A stretch of 64,000 bases of DNA from SHZL01 sp031362985 (GTDB taxonomy: Bacteria; Pseudomonadota; Gammaproteobacteria; Xanthomonadales; SZUA-36): the NCBI GenBank assembly GCA_031362985.1, contig JANLTO010000034.1:6556-70555 (forward strand), in the 5' to 3' direction. The notes under the pieces were generated by a model. That model worked only from the letters and a program-made list of their open reading frames with translations. It was not told the DNA's origin and made no database searches. The translations under genes were made by a program, and so were the position numbers. This document shows positions 43,530 through 53,264 of the stretch, in pieces (positions within the stretch are counted from its first letter, which is position 1; the number at the start of each line of letters is the position of its first letter).

Positions 43530-46500
43530 ATGAACTTAGTATGGAAAAGGACTTTGGTTGTGCTGGCCAGCGTTTTGGCTGCATCAGTGGCGGCCGGGGA
43601 TCCGGTGCCATCGCCTGGCCAGGTGCAGCGCTATATCGTGGAATTCCATGATGCACCATTGGCTGCGTATGCCGGAGGAAAACTTGCTGTTGCGGTACAG
43701 CCTTCTTCGCCGGAACGCCTCGAAGCCACCAGCCCCTCTGTCACCGGGGCACGCAAACTGGATGTGCGCTCGCCTCAATCGCGGGCCTATCTGGACTACC
43801 TCGATCAAACCCATGAACTGTTCAGGCTGCAGGCAGCACGATTGCTGGGGCGCACCATCGCGCCAGGTAAGGTTTACCGCAATGCGCTTAATGGCATGGC
43901 CCTGGACCTGACGGCCACAGAAGCGGCCGCTCTCGCTGCATCCCCTATGGTCAAGTCCATTCAGAAAGACACGCGGCAGCGGCTGGAAACCGATGCGGGA
44001 CCAAGCTGGATAGGCGCGGCAGAGATCTGGTCCGGGCAGAGTGGATTTGCTGCCAACCGTGGCGAGGGCATGGTTATCGGCATCATTGATTCGGGGATCA
44101 ACTGGGAACATCCCTCCTTTTCTGACCCGGGCGAGGATGGCTACCACCACGTGAATCCATTCGGCGCCCAGGTGGGCCTGTGCAGCAATCCTGCAGTGAC
44201 GTGCAATAACAAGTTGATCGGGGTTTACGATTTCGTCGAGGATGACCCGGGCACGACTGTTGTAGAGGAAAATACCAATGGCAAGGACAATTCCGGTCAT
44301 GGCAGCCACGTGGCTTCGATTGCTGCGGGAGATTCGGTTAACGTAACGCTTGCCGGCGGCGTAAGTACCGACATATCTGGCGTAGCACCGCACGCCAATA
44401 TCGTAGCCTACCGGGTATGTTATATCGGCGATCCGCCAGCTGCGGATGGCGGTGGGTGCATGGGCTCAGCCATTCTTTCGGCGATTGATCAGGCCATAGA
44501 AGATGGTGTGGATGTCATCAACTATTCCATTGGCACCGATGCGTTCAACCCCTGGTCGCCAGGTGGTATTCCAATGGCTTACCTCAACGCGCGCAATGCC
44601 GGGATCTTTGTTGCGACCTCTGCAGGTAACTCCGGACCCAATGCCAGCACTGTAGGTTCCCCCGCCAACGCACCCTGGTTGTTTGCCGTAGGCAATGCAA
44701 CGCACGACCGGATTTTTGCCAGTATTGTGCAGGGCCTGAGTGGCGGCTCGACCACCCCCCCAGGGGACCTCGTTGGCGCGAGTTTTGGTGGCGGTCTTGC
44801 ATCCAGGAAAATCGTTTATGCCAAGGATTACGGATTTGCCCTCTGTGGCAGCGGACCTGCCGAGCTGCAATCCAGCTGTGCTGGCAACACGGGGTTGAGC
44901 AATCCCTGGAAAGGCACCAAACCTTTTAACGGCGAAATCGTTGTTTGTGACCGGGGTGAATACGGGCGCGTGGAAAAGGGAAAGAATGTGAAGCTGGCGG
45001 GTGCCAGCGGTTTTATCCTGGCCAATACTGACACAGATGGCGACTCCATCGTGGCAGATGAACACTGTTTGCCTGCCAGCCACATTTCAGACTCAGATGG
45101 CGATAAATTGCGCGCCTGGCTGGCCACCGGCATAGGTCATGCCGGGGCGATTTCGGGCTTTACTCTTGCCAAGGACGACAAATACGGCGACCACCTCAGT
45201 TCCAGCAGTTCCCGTGGGCCGGCGACGGCAACGGTGCAGGATACCCTGAAGCCCAACGTTATCGCCCCGGGAACGGATATTCTCGGCGCATCCGAAACAG
45301 GTGAGGATTTACTCATCCTGACCGGTACTTCGATGTCCTCACCGCACATGGCAGGTGCAGCGGCACTGGTGCGTGCGGTGCATTCGGACTGGAGCGTGGC
45401 GCAGGTCGCTTCAGCACTGGAAACCACGGCTACGTCCGCACTCGCCAAGGACTCCGACGGCACGGTGGCTACACCTCATGAGCGCGGAGCAGGCAGACCC
45501 AGGCTGGGCGAAGCCGTCAATGCCGGTTTATACCTTGACGTGAGCGGTACTCAGTTCAGCAGCGCCAATCCAGCCACCGGTGGAGACCCCAGGAATCTCA
45601 ACCTGTCCGGCCTGGTGGACGCAACGTGCCAGGGAAGCTGCAGTTTCAGCCGTACTGTCACCGATCAAAAGGGCGGAGGAAGCTGGACTGCCACGCCGCT
45701 GAACTTTCCGGCAGGGGTGCAGGTTTCAGTTACGCCATCAAGTTTTACTCTGGCGAACAAGGCATCCAAATCCATCAGCGTAGACGTAAACCTGGCGCCG
45801 TCCGCAATCGTGGGTGAATGGGTGTACGGCGACATCCGCCTCAGGGCAGCAGGTTCACCTGACCAGATATTGACGGTTGCTGTGTACTCTTCCGGTGGCG
45901 ACCTGCCAGATGAGTGGGTGATAACTGACAAACGCGACACCGGCTGGAAAGAATTCACGCTGGCTGATCTGGCGTCGATGCCTGACGCGACCTTTACCAG
46001 TGGCGGCCTGGCGCCCAAGACACGCACCACCCAGATCCTGAAACAAGACCCGACCGCCGGCGGTCCGCAGGCTGAAAAAGGGCATCTTACCGCTTCGCCC
46101 GAAGACCCGTTTGATGGAGGTGAAGGCGTCTTCACGGTTTGGCACAATCTTCCGCAAGGCGGTTTGTGGCTGCACGCAGAGACCCTGGTTTCTACGGCTG
46201 CAGACCTCGACCTTTTTGTCGGACGGGACGACAACGGGGACGGCGCTGCCGATGAGGATGAGCAGATTTGCACCAGCTCTTCGCCAACAGATGTTGAAAA
46301 CTGCGACCTGTTTGACCTGCCGCCTGGTACTTACTGGATCGTGGTACAAAATTGGGACGGCACTAATGCAAGCGGCGATGAAGTCACCGTGGTTAGTGCG
46401 GCCGTGGAAAGCTCAAATCAGGCATCGCTGGTCGCGACCGGCCCGGGGAAGGTCGCCGCCAACGGCGATTTCTCCGTCAGGATCAGCTGGAACGATGTAA

Positions 46501-47729
46501 ATGCACTGTCCGGCGAAGAATGGCTGGGTGCAGTGGGCATTGGCACCAGCGGCAACAAGCTCAATAACATAGGTGTTATCCCGGTCTACTTTAATCGCAA
46601 TGGCTACGAGGCGCCCCAGACCATGCCCTTGATGGACGGCAGTACGCACAAGATAGCGTTGGGTGGAAACGCCATGCATGACCGCATGTTCGTGGATGTG
46701 CCTGATGGGGTGACTGCACTGACTGTGGCTGCACACGGTGAAGGCAGCAGCCAGAACAGCGCCCTGAAGCTTGAGCTTTTTCGCCAGGACTTCAGTGCGG
46801 CCTTGGCTTCCTCGCCGTTTGCGCAGCTGCCCGGGGGCCTTGCATTGTCCGGATCAGCCAATGGTTCTGGAGGAAATGGCCCAACGGTGAGTTTCAATGG
46901 ATCGGTTACTCCAGGGCGTTACTTCGTCAAGTTAAGCAATACGTCGGGAGCGGCGGTATCGGCAAGTATCTTAGCCAGCCTCACTTCTGTCGCGACCAGT
47001 CTGGATCCACACAAAGGACTGTGGGATTTTGAGCGGAACATCGCGCAGGGGACCGAATGGAACTCCTCTGGTGCGTTCAATTTCGCCGTCTGGTACACCT
47101 ACGACGATGCCGGCCAGCCCGCCTGGTACATTGCCAGTGGAGCTGCCGTGACAGGTAATGTATGGACCGGTGATTTGTTGCGCGTGACCAATGACGGCGC
47201 CGAGCAGCAGGAAGTTGTGGTGGGCAGGCTTTCCATCACGTTCCTGTCGAATAGCCGACTGATCTACAGTTACATCGTCCTTGGGCAGGCTGGCTTTGAC
47301 ACCCTGCGCCCGAATGGACCCAATACCTGCCCGGTCATCAGCGGGGGCGCAAAGAGCTACACGGGTCACTGGTATCGCGGGCTCGCCGGCCTGGGTGGGT
47401 CGACTGTGCTGGTGTACGAGTCAGCGCAGGCCCAGGTGCATTATCTGTTTGATGCCAACGGAGAGCCACGCTGGATAATTGCTGCGGATGACGCGCACCA
47501 ATCAGCTACTGCAACGGAGATTCCATTGTTGCAGTTCAAGGGATTTTGCGCCGTGTGCACTCCAGGTGCGGTAACGTTCGCTACCATCGGCACGGTGAAA
47601 CGAACATTCTCGACGCAAACTGCGGGAAGCTGGACTCTGGATTTCGACCTGGATTCGCCCCTGAGTCAAAGTATTAACCGCACTGACTCAATCCAGAAAT
47701 TGTCTGACACCTTGAGTTGCGATTCATAG
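43530..47729 (+). CDS. large secreted subtilisin-like (S8) serine protease
   Basis: A 1399-aa exported protease: signal peptide (TLVVLASVLAASVAAG), inhibitor-I9-like propeptide (about 30-150), and a subtilase domain with the triad Asp187 (GIIDSGINW), His257 (GHGSHVAS) and Ser601 (LTGTSMSSPHMAG). A PA domain is inserted between His and Ser (about 425-545, with FNGEIVVCDRGEYGRVEKG). Then follow an Fn3-like region, a pre-peptidase-type beta domain (LHAETLVSTAADLDLFVG), and two copies of a beta repeat with YTYDDAGQPAWYI and YLFDANGEPRWII. Start ATG 43530; a GTG at 43515 overlaps the gor stop. Confidence 0.92.
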   Translation: MNLVWKRTLVVLASVLAASVAAGDPVPSPGQVQRYIVEFHDAPLAAYAGGKLAVAVQPSSPERLEATSPSVTGARKLDVRSPQSRAYLDYLDQTHELFRLQAARLLGRTIAPGKVYRNALNGMALDLTATEAAALAASPMVKSIQKDTRQRLETDAGPSWIGAAEIWSGQSGFAANRGEGMVIGIIDSGINWEHPSFSDPGEDGYHHVNPFGAQVGLCSNPAVTCNNKLIGVYDFVEDDPGTTVVEENTNGKDNSGHGSHVASIAAGDSVNVTLAGGVSTDISGVAPHANIVAYRVCYIGDPPAADGGGCMGSAILSAIDQAIEDGVDVINYSIGTDAFNPWSPGGIPMAYLNARNAGIFVATSAGNSGPNASTVGSPANAPWLFAVGNATHDRIFASIVQGLSGGSTTPPGDLVGASFGGGLASRKIVYAKDYGFALCGSGPAELQSSCAGNTGLSNPWKGTKPFNGEIVVCDRGEYGRVEKGKNVKLAGASGFILANTDTDGDSIVADEHCLPASHISDSDGDKLRAWLATGIGHAGAISGFTLAKDDKYGDHLSSSSSRGPATATVQDTLKPNVIAPGTDILGASETGEDLLILTGTSMSSPHMAGAAALVRAVHSDWSVAQVASALETTATSALAKDSDGTVATPHERGAGRPRLGEAVNAGLYLDVSGTQFSSANPATGGDPRNLNLSGLVDATCQGSCSFSRTVTDQKGGGSWTATPLNFPAGVQVSVTPSSFTLANKASKSISVDVNLAPSAIVGEWVYGDIRLRAAGSPDQILTVAVYSSGGDLPDEWVITDKRDTGWKEFTLADLASMPDATFTSGGLAPKTRTTQILKQDPTAGGPQAEKGHLTASPEDPFDGGEGVFTVWHNLPQGGLWLHAETLVSTAADLDLFVGRDDNGDGAADEDEQICTSSSPTDVENCDLFDLPPGTYWIVVQNWDGTNASGDEVTVVSAAVESSNQASLVATGPGKVAANGDFSVRISWNDVNALSGEEWLGAVGIGTSGNKLNNIGVIPVYFNRNGYEAPQTMPLMDGSTHKIALGGNAMHDRMFVDVPDGVTALTVAAHGEGSSQNSALKLELFRQDFSAALASSPFAQLPGGLALSGSANGSGGNGPTVSFNGSVTPGRYFVKLSNTSGAAVSASILASLTSVATSLDPHKGLWDFERNIAQGTEWNSSGAFNFAVWYTYDDAGQPAWYIASGAAVTGNVWTGDLLRVTNDGAEQQEVVVGRLSITFLSNSRLIYSYIVLGQAGFDTLRPNGPNTCPVISGGAKSYTGHWYRGLAGLGGSTVLVYESAQAQVHYLFDANGEPRWIIAADDAHQSATATEIPLLQFKGFCAVCTPGAVTFATIGTVKRTFSTQTAGSWTLDFDLDSPLSQSINRTDSIQKLSDTLSCDS

Positions 47730-47736
47730 GAGCGTA

Positions 47737-48753
47737 TTGCAACGCAGCGATTTCAAATTTGATTTACCTGCGGAACTGATAGCGCAGCAGCCACTTGCAC
47801 AACGGAGCGATAGCCGTTTGCTGCGCATGTCGCGCCTTAGCGGAGAATTAAATGACCATGTGTTTGGCGACCTGGTCGAGTTGCTCGCCCCTGGCGATCT
47901 TCTGGTGTTTAATGACACGCGTGTGATACCAGCCCGCTTGCTTGGCCATAAAGACAGTGGTGGCAAGATCGAGGTTTTGCTTGAACGTATCGTGGATGAG
48001 CAAACTTGCCTGGCCCAGGTGCGCGCCAGCAAATCATTGAAGCCTGGCGGTAGAATCATTCTGCAGGACGGTAGCGAACTCAATGTTATTGGCCGGGACG
48101 GTGGTTTCTTTCGACTTGCGACGGCGGGTGAGCCACTGAGTTCAGTGCTGGATCGCGTGGGGCATGTTCCGCTGCCACCCTATATCGAGCGCCTGGATAA
48201 TGCAGCGGACCGGGAGCGCTACCAGACGGTCTATGCCAACCGGCCGGGCGCAGTTGCAGCGCCAACAGCGGGACTGCATTTTGACGAAGCCATGCTACAA
48301 AAGCTGGCGCAACGGGGTGTTCGCCGCGCCCATGTTACTCTGCACGTGGGCGCCGGCACCTTTCAGCCGGTGCGCGAAGAGCAGATTGAAAACCATCGCA
48401 TGCATGCCGAGTATCTTGAAGTATCGCAGGCGGTTTGCGACGCAGTGCGTCGAACGCAGGCTGAAGGCTGCAGGGTAGTTGCAGTGGGCACTACTACAGT
48501 GCGCAGTCTTGAAACCGCTGCGGCCGATGGAGTATTAAAACCATTTTCCGGGGACAGCCGGATTTTCATTTACCCGGGATACGAGTTTCGCGTAGTGGAC
48601 GGTCTGATTACTAACTTTCACTTGCCGGAATCCACCTTGCTGATGCTGGTCAGCGCCTTTGCGGGTGTCGAGGCGGTGCGTACTGCATACCGCCATGCAA
48701 TTGCACAACGCTATCGTTTTTTCAGTTATGGTGACGCAATGCTCTTGAGTTGA
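47737..48753 (+). CDS. queA: tRNA preQ1(34) S-adenosylmethionine ribosyltransferase-isomerase
   Basis: A 338-aa enzyme that transfers and isomerises the ribosyl part of SAM to preQ1 in tRNA, giving epoxyqueuosine. The N-terminus FKFDLPAELIAQQPLAQRSDSRLL and the segments FNDTRVIPARLLG, PTAGLHFD and VGAGTFQPVR are diagnostic. The start is TTG with AGGAG at 47728-47732, and homology to other QueA begins right there. Only 4 bp separate it from tgt. Confidence 0.96.
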   Translation: MQRSDFKFDLPAELIAQQPLAQRSDSRLLRMSRLSGELNDHVFGDLVELLAPGDLLVFNDTRVIPARLLGHKDSGGKIEVLLERIVDEQTCLAQVRASKSLKPGGRIILQDGSELNVIGRDGGFFRLATAGEPLSSVLDRVGHVPLPPYIERLDNAADRERYQTVYANRPGAVAAPTAGLHFDEAMLQKLAQRGVRRAHVTLHVGAGTFQPVREEQIENHRMHAEYLEVSQAVCDAVRRTQAEGCRVVAVGTTTVRSLETAAADGVLKPFSGDSRIFIYPGYEFRVVDGLITNFHLPESTLLMLVSAFAGVEAVRTAYRHAIAQRYRFFSYGDAMLLS

Positions 48754-48757
48754 TGCC

Positions 48758-49864
48758 ATGGAATTCCATTTATCTCATCTGGTCGGCAGAGCTCGCCGCG
48801 GCCAATTGCACTTCAAACGCGGCGTCGTTGAGACGCCTGCCTTCATGCCGGTTGGAACCTACGGGACGGTGAAGGCAATGACACCGGAAGAGGTTGCCCA
48901 GACCGGTGCGCATATTCTTCTCGGCAACACATTTCATTTGATGTTGCGTCCGGGAGTTGAAGTCATCGAAGCCCATGGTGGCTTGCATGATTTCATGCAT
49001 TGGGACAAACCTATTCTTACCGACTCCGGCGGATTCCAGGTGTGGAGCCTGGCAGAACGCCGGAAGATTACCGAGCAAGGCGTGTCATTCGCATCACCCG
49101 TAGATGGCACCGCGGTATTCATCGGCCCGGAAGAGTCCATGGCCGTGCAGCGTTCGCTGGGTTCCGACATAGTCATGATTTTTGACGAATGCACACCCTA
49201 TCCAGCCAGTTCGCAACAGGCGCGCGCATCGATGGAACTGTCCTTGCGCTGGGCTGAGCGTTCACGACGTGCCCACCAGGGCAATCCCTCCGCGCTGTTT
49301 GGCATTGTGCAGGGTGGCATGCACGAAGACCTCAGGCTGCAGTCGGCCGCTGAACTTGCGCAGATCGGGTTCGACGGCTATGCCATAGGCGGATTGGCGG
49401 TTGGGGAACCGCAAGAGGAACGTCACCGGGTACTGGACTTTACCATTCCGGCATTGCCGGCTGATTGCCCCCGTTACCTCATGGGCGTTGGCCGCCCGGA
49501 AGACATTATTGCGGCCGTGCTCAGGGGGGTGGACATGTTTGACTGCGTGATGCCCACGCGCAATGCCCGCAACGGCCACCTGTTCACCAGCAGGGGAGTG
49601 TTGCGGATTCGTAATGCACGTTATGAAAAGGACACGCGCCCGGTAGATGCTGATTGTGCCTGCTCTACCTGTACGAGCTATTCCCGTGCCTATCTCCGGC
49701 ATCTCGACCGATGTAATGAAATCCTGGGCGCGCGCCTGATGACCATGCACAACCTGTTTTTTTATCAGCAGCTTATGCAGGGATTGCGTGCCGCCATTGA
49801 AGGCAGTCAGCTGGAGTCTTTTACCCTGGCGTTTCTGGACAAGCTGGCCCTGGGACCCGAGTAG
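48758..49864 (+). CDS. tgt: queuine/preQ1 tRNA-guanine transglycosylase
   Basis: A 368-aa base-exchange enzyme that puts preQ1 at position 34 of GUN tRNAs. ILTDSGGFQVWSL and the nucleophile Asp in RGVDMFDCVMPTRNARNG are standard, as is the zinc site DADCACSTCTSYSRAYLRHL. Co-transcribed with queA; the order queA-tgt-yajC-secD-secF is the usual gammaproteobacterial one. Confidence 0.97.
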   Translation: MEFHLSHLVGRARRGQLHFKRGVVETPAFMPVGTYGTVKAMTPEEVAQTGAHILLGNTFHLMLRPGVEVIEAHGGLHDFMHWDKPILTDSGGFQVWSLAERRKITEQGVSFASPVDGTAVFIGPEESMAVQRSLGSDIVMIFDECTPYPASSQQARASMELSLRWAERSRRAHQGNPSALFGIVQGGMHEDLRLQSAAELAQIGFDGYAIGGLAVGEPQEERHRVLDFTIPALPADCPRYLMGVGRPEDIIAAVLRGVDMFDCVMPTRNARNGHLFTSRGVLRIRNARYEKDTRPVDADCACSTCTSYSRAYLRHLDRCNEILGARLMTMHNLFFYQQLMQGLRAAIEGSQLESFTLAFLDKLALGPE

Positions 49865-49955
49865 GCGTCAGAATCGCCTAATTGCCCTGAAAATGGCCTG
49901 AAAGTGTGTGTGCAAGAAAATTAAAAGTGCCGTATGCGTGCCGGAGTGTTTGATT

Positions 49956-49961
49956 TATAAT
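49956..49961 (+). promoter_or_regulatory. possible -10 box for yajC-secDF
   Basis: A perfect TATAAT about 95 nt before yajC in the 190-bp gap after tgt. No good -35 box is visible at 16-18 nt, so this is only a suggestion. A 6-bp inverted repeat TAGGCG/CGCCTA (49862-49880) at the tgt stop lacks a T tract. Confidence 0.4.
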
Positions 49962-50054
49962 GCCCGGCTGCTAATGCGGATGCCAGGAGCTTGCGGTTGC
50001 CGTGGGATAAATTGCCCCCACATCCGCCCCATAACCTAAATTGCGAGGTGTTTC

Positions 50055-50378
50055 ATGGATTTCTTAATAGCCAGTGCATATGCACAGGACGGCGCTCCGC
50101 AGGGCGGTCTGCTGTCATTTTTGCCGCTAATTGTTATCTTCGTGGTGTTTTATTTTCTGTTGATCCGTCCCCAAATGAAACGCGCCAAGGACCACAAGGC
50201 GTTGGTCGCGCAGCTAGCCACGGGCGATGAAGTGGTGACTACCGGGGGAATGCTGGGCAAAATCACCCACGTGGGCGATTCTTTCGTGACCATTGAATTG
50301 ACGGAAAACGTGAAAGTGAAGTTGCAAAAACACGCCATTGCCAGCGTCATGCCCAAGGGCACGATGAAATCTGCCTGA
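50055..50378 (+). CDS. yajC: preprotein translocase subunit YajC
   Basis: A 107-aa single-span membrane protein that associates with SecDF-YidC. The helix LLSFLPLIVIFVVFYFLLIRP and the cytoplasmic MKRAKDHKALVAQLATGDEVVT with GGMLGKITHV are characteristic. Upstream of secD by 61 bp. Confidence 0.97.
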   Translation: MDFLIASAYAQDGAPQGGLLSFLPLIVIFVVFYFLLIRPQMKRAKDHKALVAQLATGDEVVTTGGMLGKITHVGDSFVTIELTENVKVKLQKHAIASVMPKGTMKSA

Positions 50379-50439
50379 TTAATCTCGCGCTTGGAATAAT
50401 TCGAGCTACTGAATCCATTTTGCTTCCTGAGACCGAACA

Positions 50440-52272
50440 ATGAATCAATATCCTGCCTGGAAGTACGCGCTGGTGGCGTTGGCCCTCCTGCTAGGGGTCG
50501 TTTATTCTCTGCCCAACATTTATGGGGAGGATCCGGCCTTGCAGGTGACTCCCGCGCGTGGTTTCGCAATTCCCCCGGACTTGCAAGCAACCATTGACGG
50601 TGCATTGGCTGCGGAGCAGATCAAGTACATAAGCCGGGAGCAGGAAGGAAACCGTGTTTTGTATCGCTTTGACTCAAGCGAAACCCAGTTGCTGGCGGAT
50701 GCTGTGCTGAAAGAAACACTGGGCGAGCAGTACGTGGTCGCTCTCAATCTTGCCCACTCTACTCCAGCATGGTTGCGCGCTGTCGGCGCCAAGCCAATGA
50801 CCCTGGGTCTGGATCTTCAGGGGGGCGTGCATTTCCTCATGCAGGTCGACATGGAGACTGCACGTGGTCAGCAATTGGACCGGTACGTGGACGAAATTCG
50901 AGCTGCCATGCGCGACAAGGGCATTCGCTACGTTTCCGTGCGTCGTGAAGGTAATGGGCTCCTTGTGTTATTGCGTTCGGCGGAAGACCGGGAAAGCACA
51001 CTGAATCTCATTAATGACGAGCAAAGCTTTCAGGGGCTGGACTTGCAGGAGCAAAACATTGGTGGCAAGTTCGGCATATCTGCCAAGGTCAAAGAAAAAC
51101 AGCTGATCGAACTGCAGCAGACTGCCTTGAAACAGAACGTGACGACGTTGCGTAATCGCGTCAATGAACTGGGTGTGGCTGAACCCATCATTCAGCAGCA
51201 AGGGGCGGACAGAGTCGTGGTTCAGTTGCCCGGTCTGCAGGATACGGCTATAGCAAAAACAATTATTGGCGCGACAGCCACCCTGGAGTATCGCGCCGTT
51301 GATGAACAAAACGATGCGTTCACTGCGGCTCAGACAGGGCGCATTCCACCGGAATCACGCCTGTACAAGCAAAACACGGGGCAACCTGTGTTGTTGAAAA
51401 AGCGCTTGATTGTTTCCGGGGATCAACTGATTGGTGCATCTTCCGGATTCGATCAACAATCGGGCGAGCCCCAGGTCAGCGTGACCCTGGATAATCTGGG
51501 CGCCGACAGCATGCTCAAGTTTACCCGCGATAATGTGGGTAACCGCATGGCCGTTGTGTACATTGAGCAGAAGCCGGGTGGGCGCAAAATCGAAGAAGTG
51601 ATCAGTGTCGCCGTGGTACGTGAGCCATTTGGCAAACGCTTCCAGACTACCGGTTTGAATTCGATGGCCGAAGCCAGTCAGTTGGCCTTGCTGTTAAGGG
51701 CGGGGGCCCTGGCGGCCCCCATGGAGATCATAGAAGAGCGCACCGTTGGGCCCAGCCTTGGTGCTGACAACATTGCCCAGGGATTCAACTCTACTGTGAT
51801 CGGGTCCCTGCTGGTCATAATTCTCATGGCGGTTTACTACCGCCTTTTCGGGATGGTTGCCAACCTTGCCCTGCTGGCCAACATCGTGCTGCTGGTGGCG
51901 CTCCTGTCCATGCTCGGCGCTACGCTCACCATGCCCGGCATAGCCGGTATCGTGCTCACCGTGGGTATGGCGGTGGATGCAAACGTACTCATTTTTGAAC
52001 GCGTGCGTGAAGAGCTACGAAACGGCAATACACCTCAGGCCAGTATCCGCGCAGGTTATGACAAAGCGTTTTCAACCATTGCCGACGCCAACCTCACCAC
52101 GCTGATTGCGACTTTTTTCCTGTTCCTGTTCGGCACCGGCCCCGTCAAGGGATTCGCGGTCACCTTGTCGCTCGGCATCATAACGTCAATGTTCACCGCA
52201 ATAATGGGTACCAGAGCAGTGGTTAATCTTATTTACGGCGGCAAAAATCGCGTCGCCCATTTGTCAGTCTGA
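50440..52272 (+). CDS. secD: protein translocase subunit SecD
   Basis: A 610-aa RND-type membrane protein that uses the proton gradient to pull proteins out of the Sec channel. N-terminal helix, the conserved LGLDLQGGVHFLMQVD, a large periplasmic domain with VNELGVAEPIIQQQGADRVVVQLPG in pieces, and five C-terminal helices with GMAVDANVLIFERVREELR. Normal length. 8 bp before secF. Confidence 0.98.
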   Translation: MNQYPAWKYALVALALLLGVVYSLPNIYGEDPALQVTPARGFAIPPDLQATIDGALAAEQIKYISREQEGNRVLYRFDSSETQLLADAVLKETLGEQYVVALNLAHSTPAWLRAVGAKPMTLGLDLQGGVHFLMQVDMETARGQQLDRYVDEIRAAMRDKGIRYVSVRREGNGLLVLLRSAEDRESTLNLINDEQSFQGLDLQEQNIGGKFGISAKVKEKQLIELQQTALKQNVTTLRNRVNELGVAEPIIQQQGADRVVVQLPGLQDTAIAKTIIGATATLEYRAVDEQNDAFTAAQTGRIPPESRLYKQNTGQPVLLKKRLIVSGDQLIGASSGFDQQSGEPQVSVTLDNLGADSMLKFTRDNVGNRMAVVYIEQKPGGRKIEEVISVAVVREPFGKRFQTTGLNSMAEASQLALLLRAGALAAPMEIIEERTVGPSLGADNIAQGFNSTVIGSLLVIILMAVYYRLFGMVANLALLANIVLLVALLSMLGATLTMPGIAGIVLTVGMAVDANVLIFERVREELRNGNTPQASIRAGYDKAFSTIADANLTTLIATFFLFLFGTGPVKGFAVTLSLGIITSMFTAIMGTRAVVNLIYGGKNRVAHLSV

Positions 52273-52280
52273 GGTAGATC

Positions 52281-53228
52281 ATGAAATTCCTGAAAGGCAC
52301 CACAAAAATTGATTTCATGGGCTTTGCCGGTGCAGCGCTGGCGATCTCGATCATATTAAACGTACTCAGTGTCGTGTCACTGGCGACTCGCGGCCTTAAT
52401 TTCGGGTTGGATTTCACCGGCGGCACCCTGATTGAAGTGAGCTACCCGTCACCCCCGACCATTGGAGATGTACGCCAGCACCTGGCAGCAGCCGGCATGC
52501 CTGATTCGGTCGTACAGTCCTTTGGTACTGCTACCGATATCGTGGTGCGCATTCCGCCGCGCAGTAAAGGGGAGAGCACAGCCGACATTTCCACCCTTGT
52601 TCTGCAGGCTCTGCAGCAAGGTGTGGATGGAGAAATCATCATGCGGCGAGTTGAATTCGTTGGGCCGCAAGTCGGCGACGAACTTACTGACCAGGGGATC
52701 CTGGCGGTAATCTATTCGCTGGCAGGCATTTTTTTCTACCTCATGTTCCGCTTCCAGTGGCGCTTTTCTGTGGGTGCAGTGGTCGCCACAGTGCATGACG
52801 TGTTTGTGTGCATGGGCTTTCTTTCTGTATTCCAGGTCGAGTTCGACCTGACCGCAGTGGCAGCTTTGCTCGCTGTTATTGGTTATTCCGTCAATGATAC
52901 AGTGGTGGTGTTCGACCGCATTCGCGAAAATTTCCCGCGCATGCTCAAGGCCCTGCCGCGCGACGTAATCAATGCGTCGATAAACCAAACCCTGTCACGC
53001 ACTCTGATGATGTCATTGACCGTACTACTGACTTTGATTGCCCTCGCCCTGTTCGGTGGCAAGATCCTTCACTCTTTTTCGGTCACACTCATCGTGGGAG
53101 TGATCATCGGAACCTACTCCTCAATTTATGTTGCCAGCGCTGCCTTGTTGTATCTTGGAGTCAGCAAACATGACTTGATACCAGTAGAGAAGGAAGGAGC
53201 AAAGACGGTTTTTGACGGCCGCCCGTGA
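52281..53228 (+). CDS. secF: protein translocase subunit SecF
   Basis: A 315-aa partner of SecD with six helices. LNFGLDFTGGTLIEV at the first periplasmic loop and VNDTVVVFDRIRENFP in the membrane domain are diagnostic. Last gene of the yajC-secD-secF unit. Confidence 0.98.
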   Translation: MKFLKGTTKIDFMGFAGAALAISIILNVLSVVSLATRGLNFGLDFTGGTLIEVSYPSPPTIGDVRQHLAAAGMPDSVVQSFGTATDIVVRIPPRSKGESTADISTLVLQALQQGVDGEIIMRRVEFVGPQVGDELTDQGILAVIYSLAGIFFYLMFRFQWRFSVGAVVATVHDVFVCMGFLSVFQVEFDLTAVAALLAVIGYSVNDTVVVFDRIRENFPRMLKALPRDVINASINQTLSRTLMMSLTVLLTLIALALFGGKILHSFSVTLIVGVIIGTYSSIYVASAALLYLGVSKHDLIPVEKEGAKTVFDGRP

Positions 53229-53264
53229 CCTTAGTGCTCCATTTGATGGGTTCCAATTGATTGA

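Noticed and set aside
49862..49880. Inverted repeat TAGGCG/CGCCTA at the tgt stop as a terminator
   Set aside because: Only 6 bp and followed by AATTG rather than a T tract.
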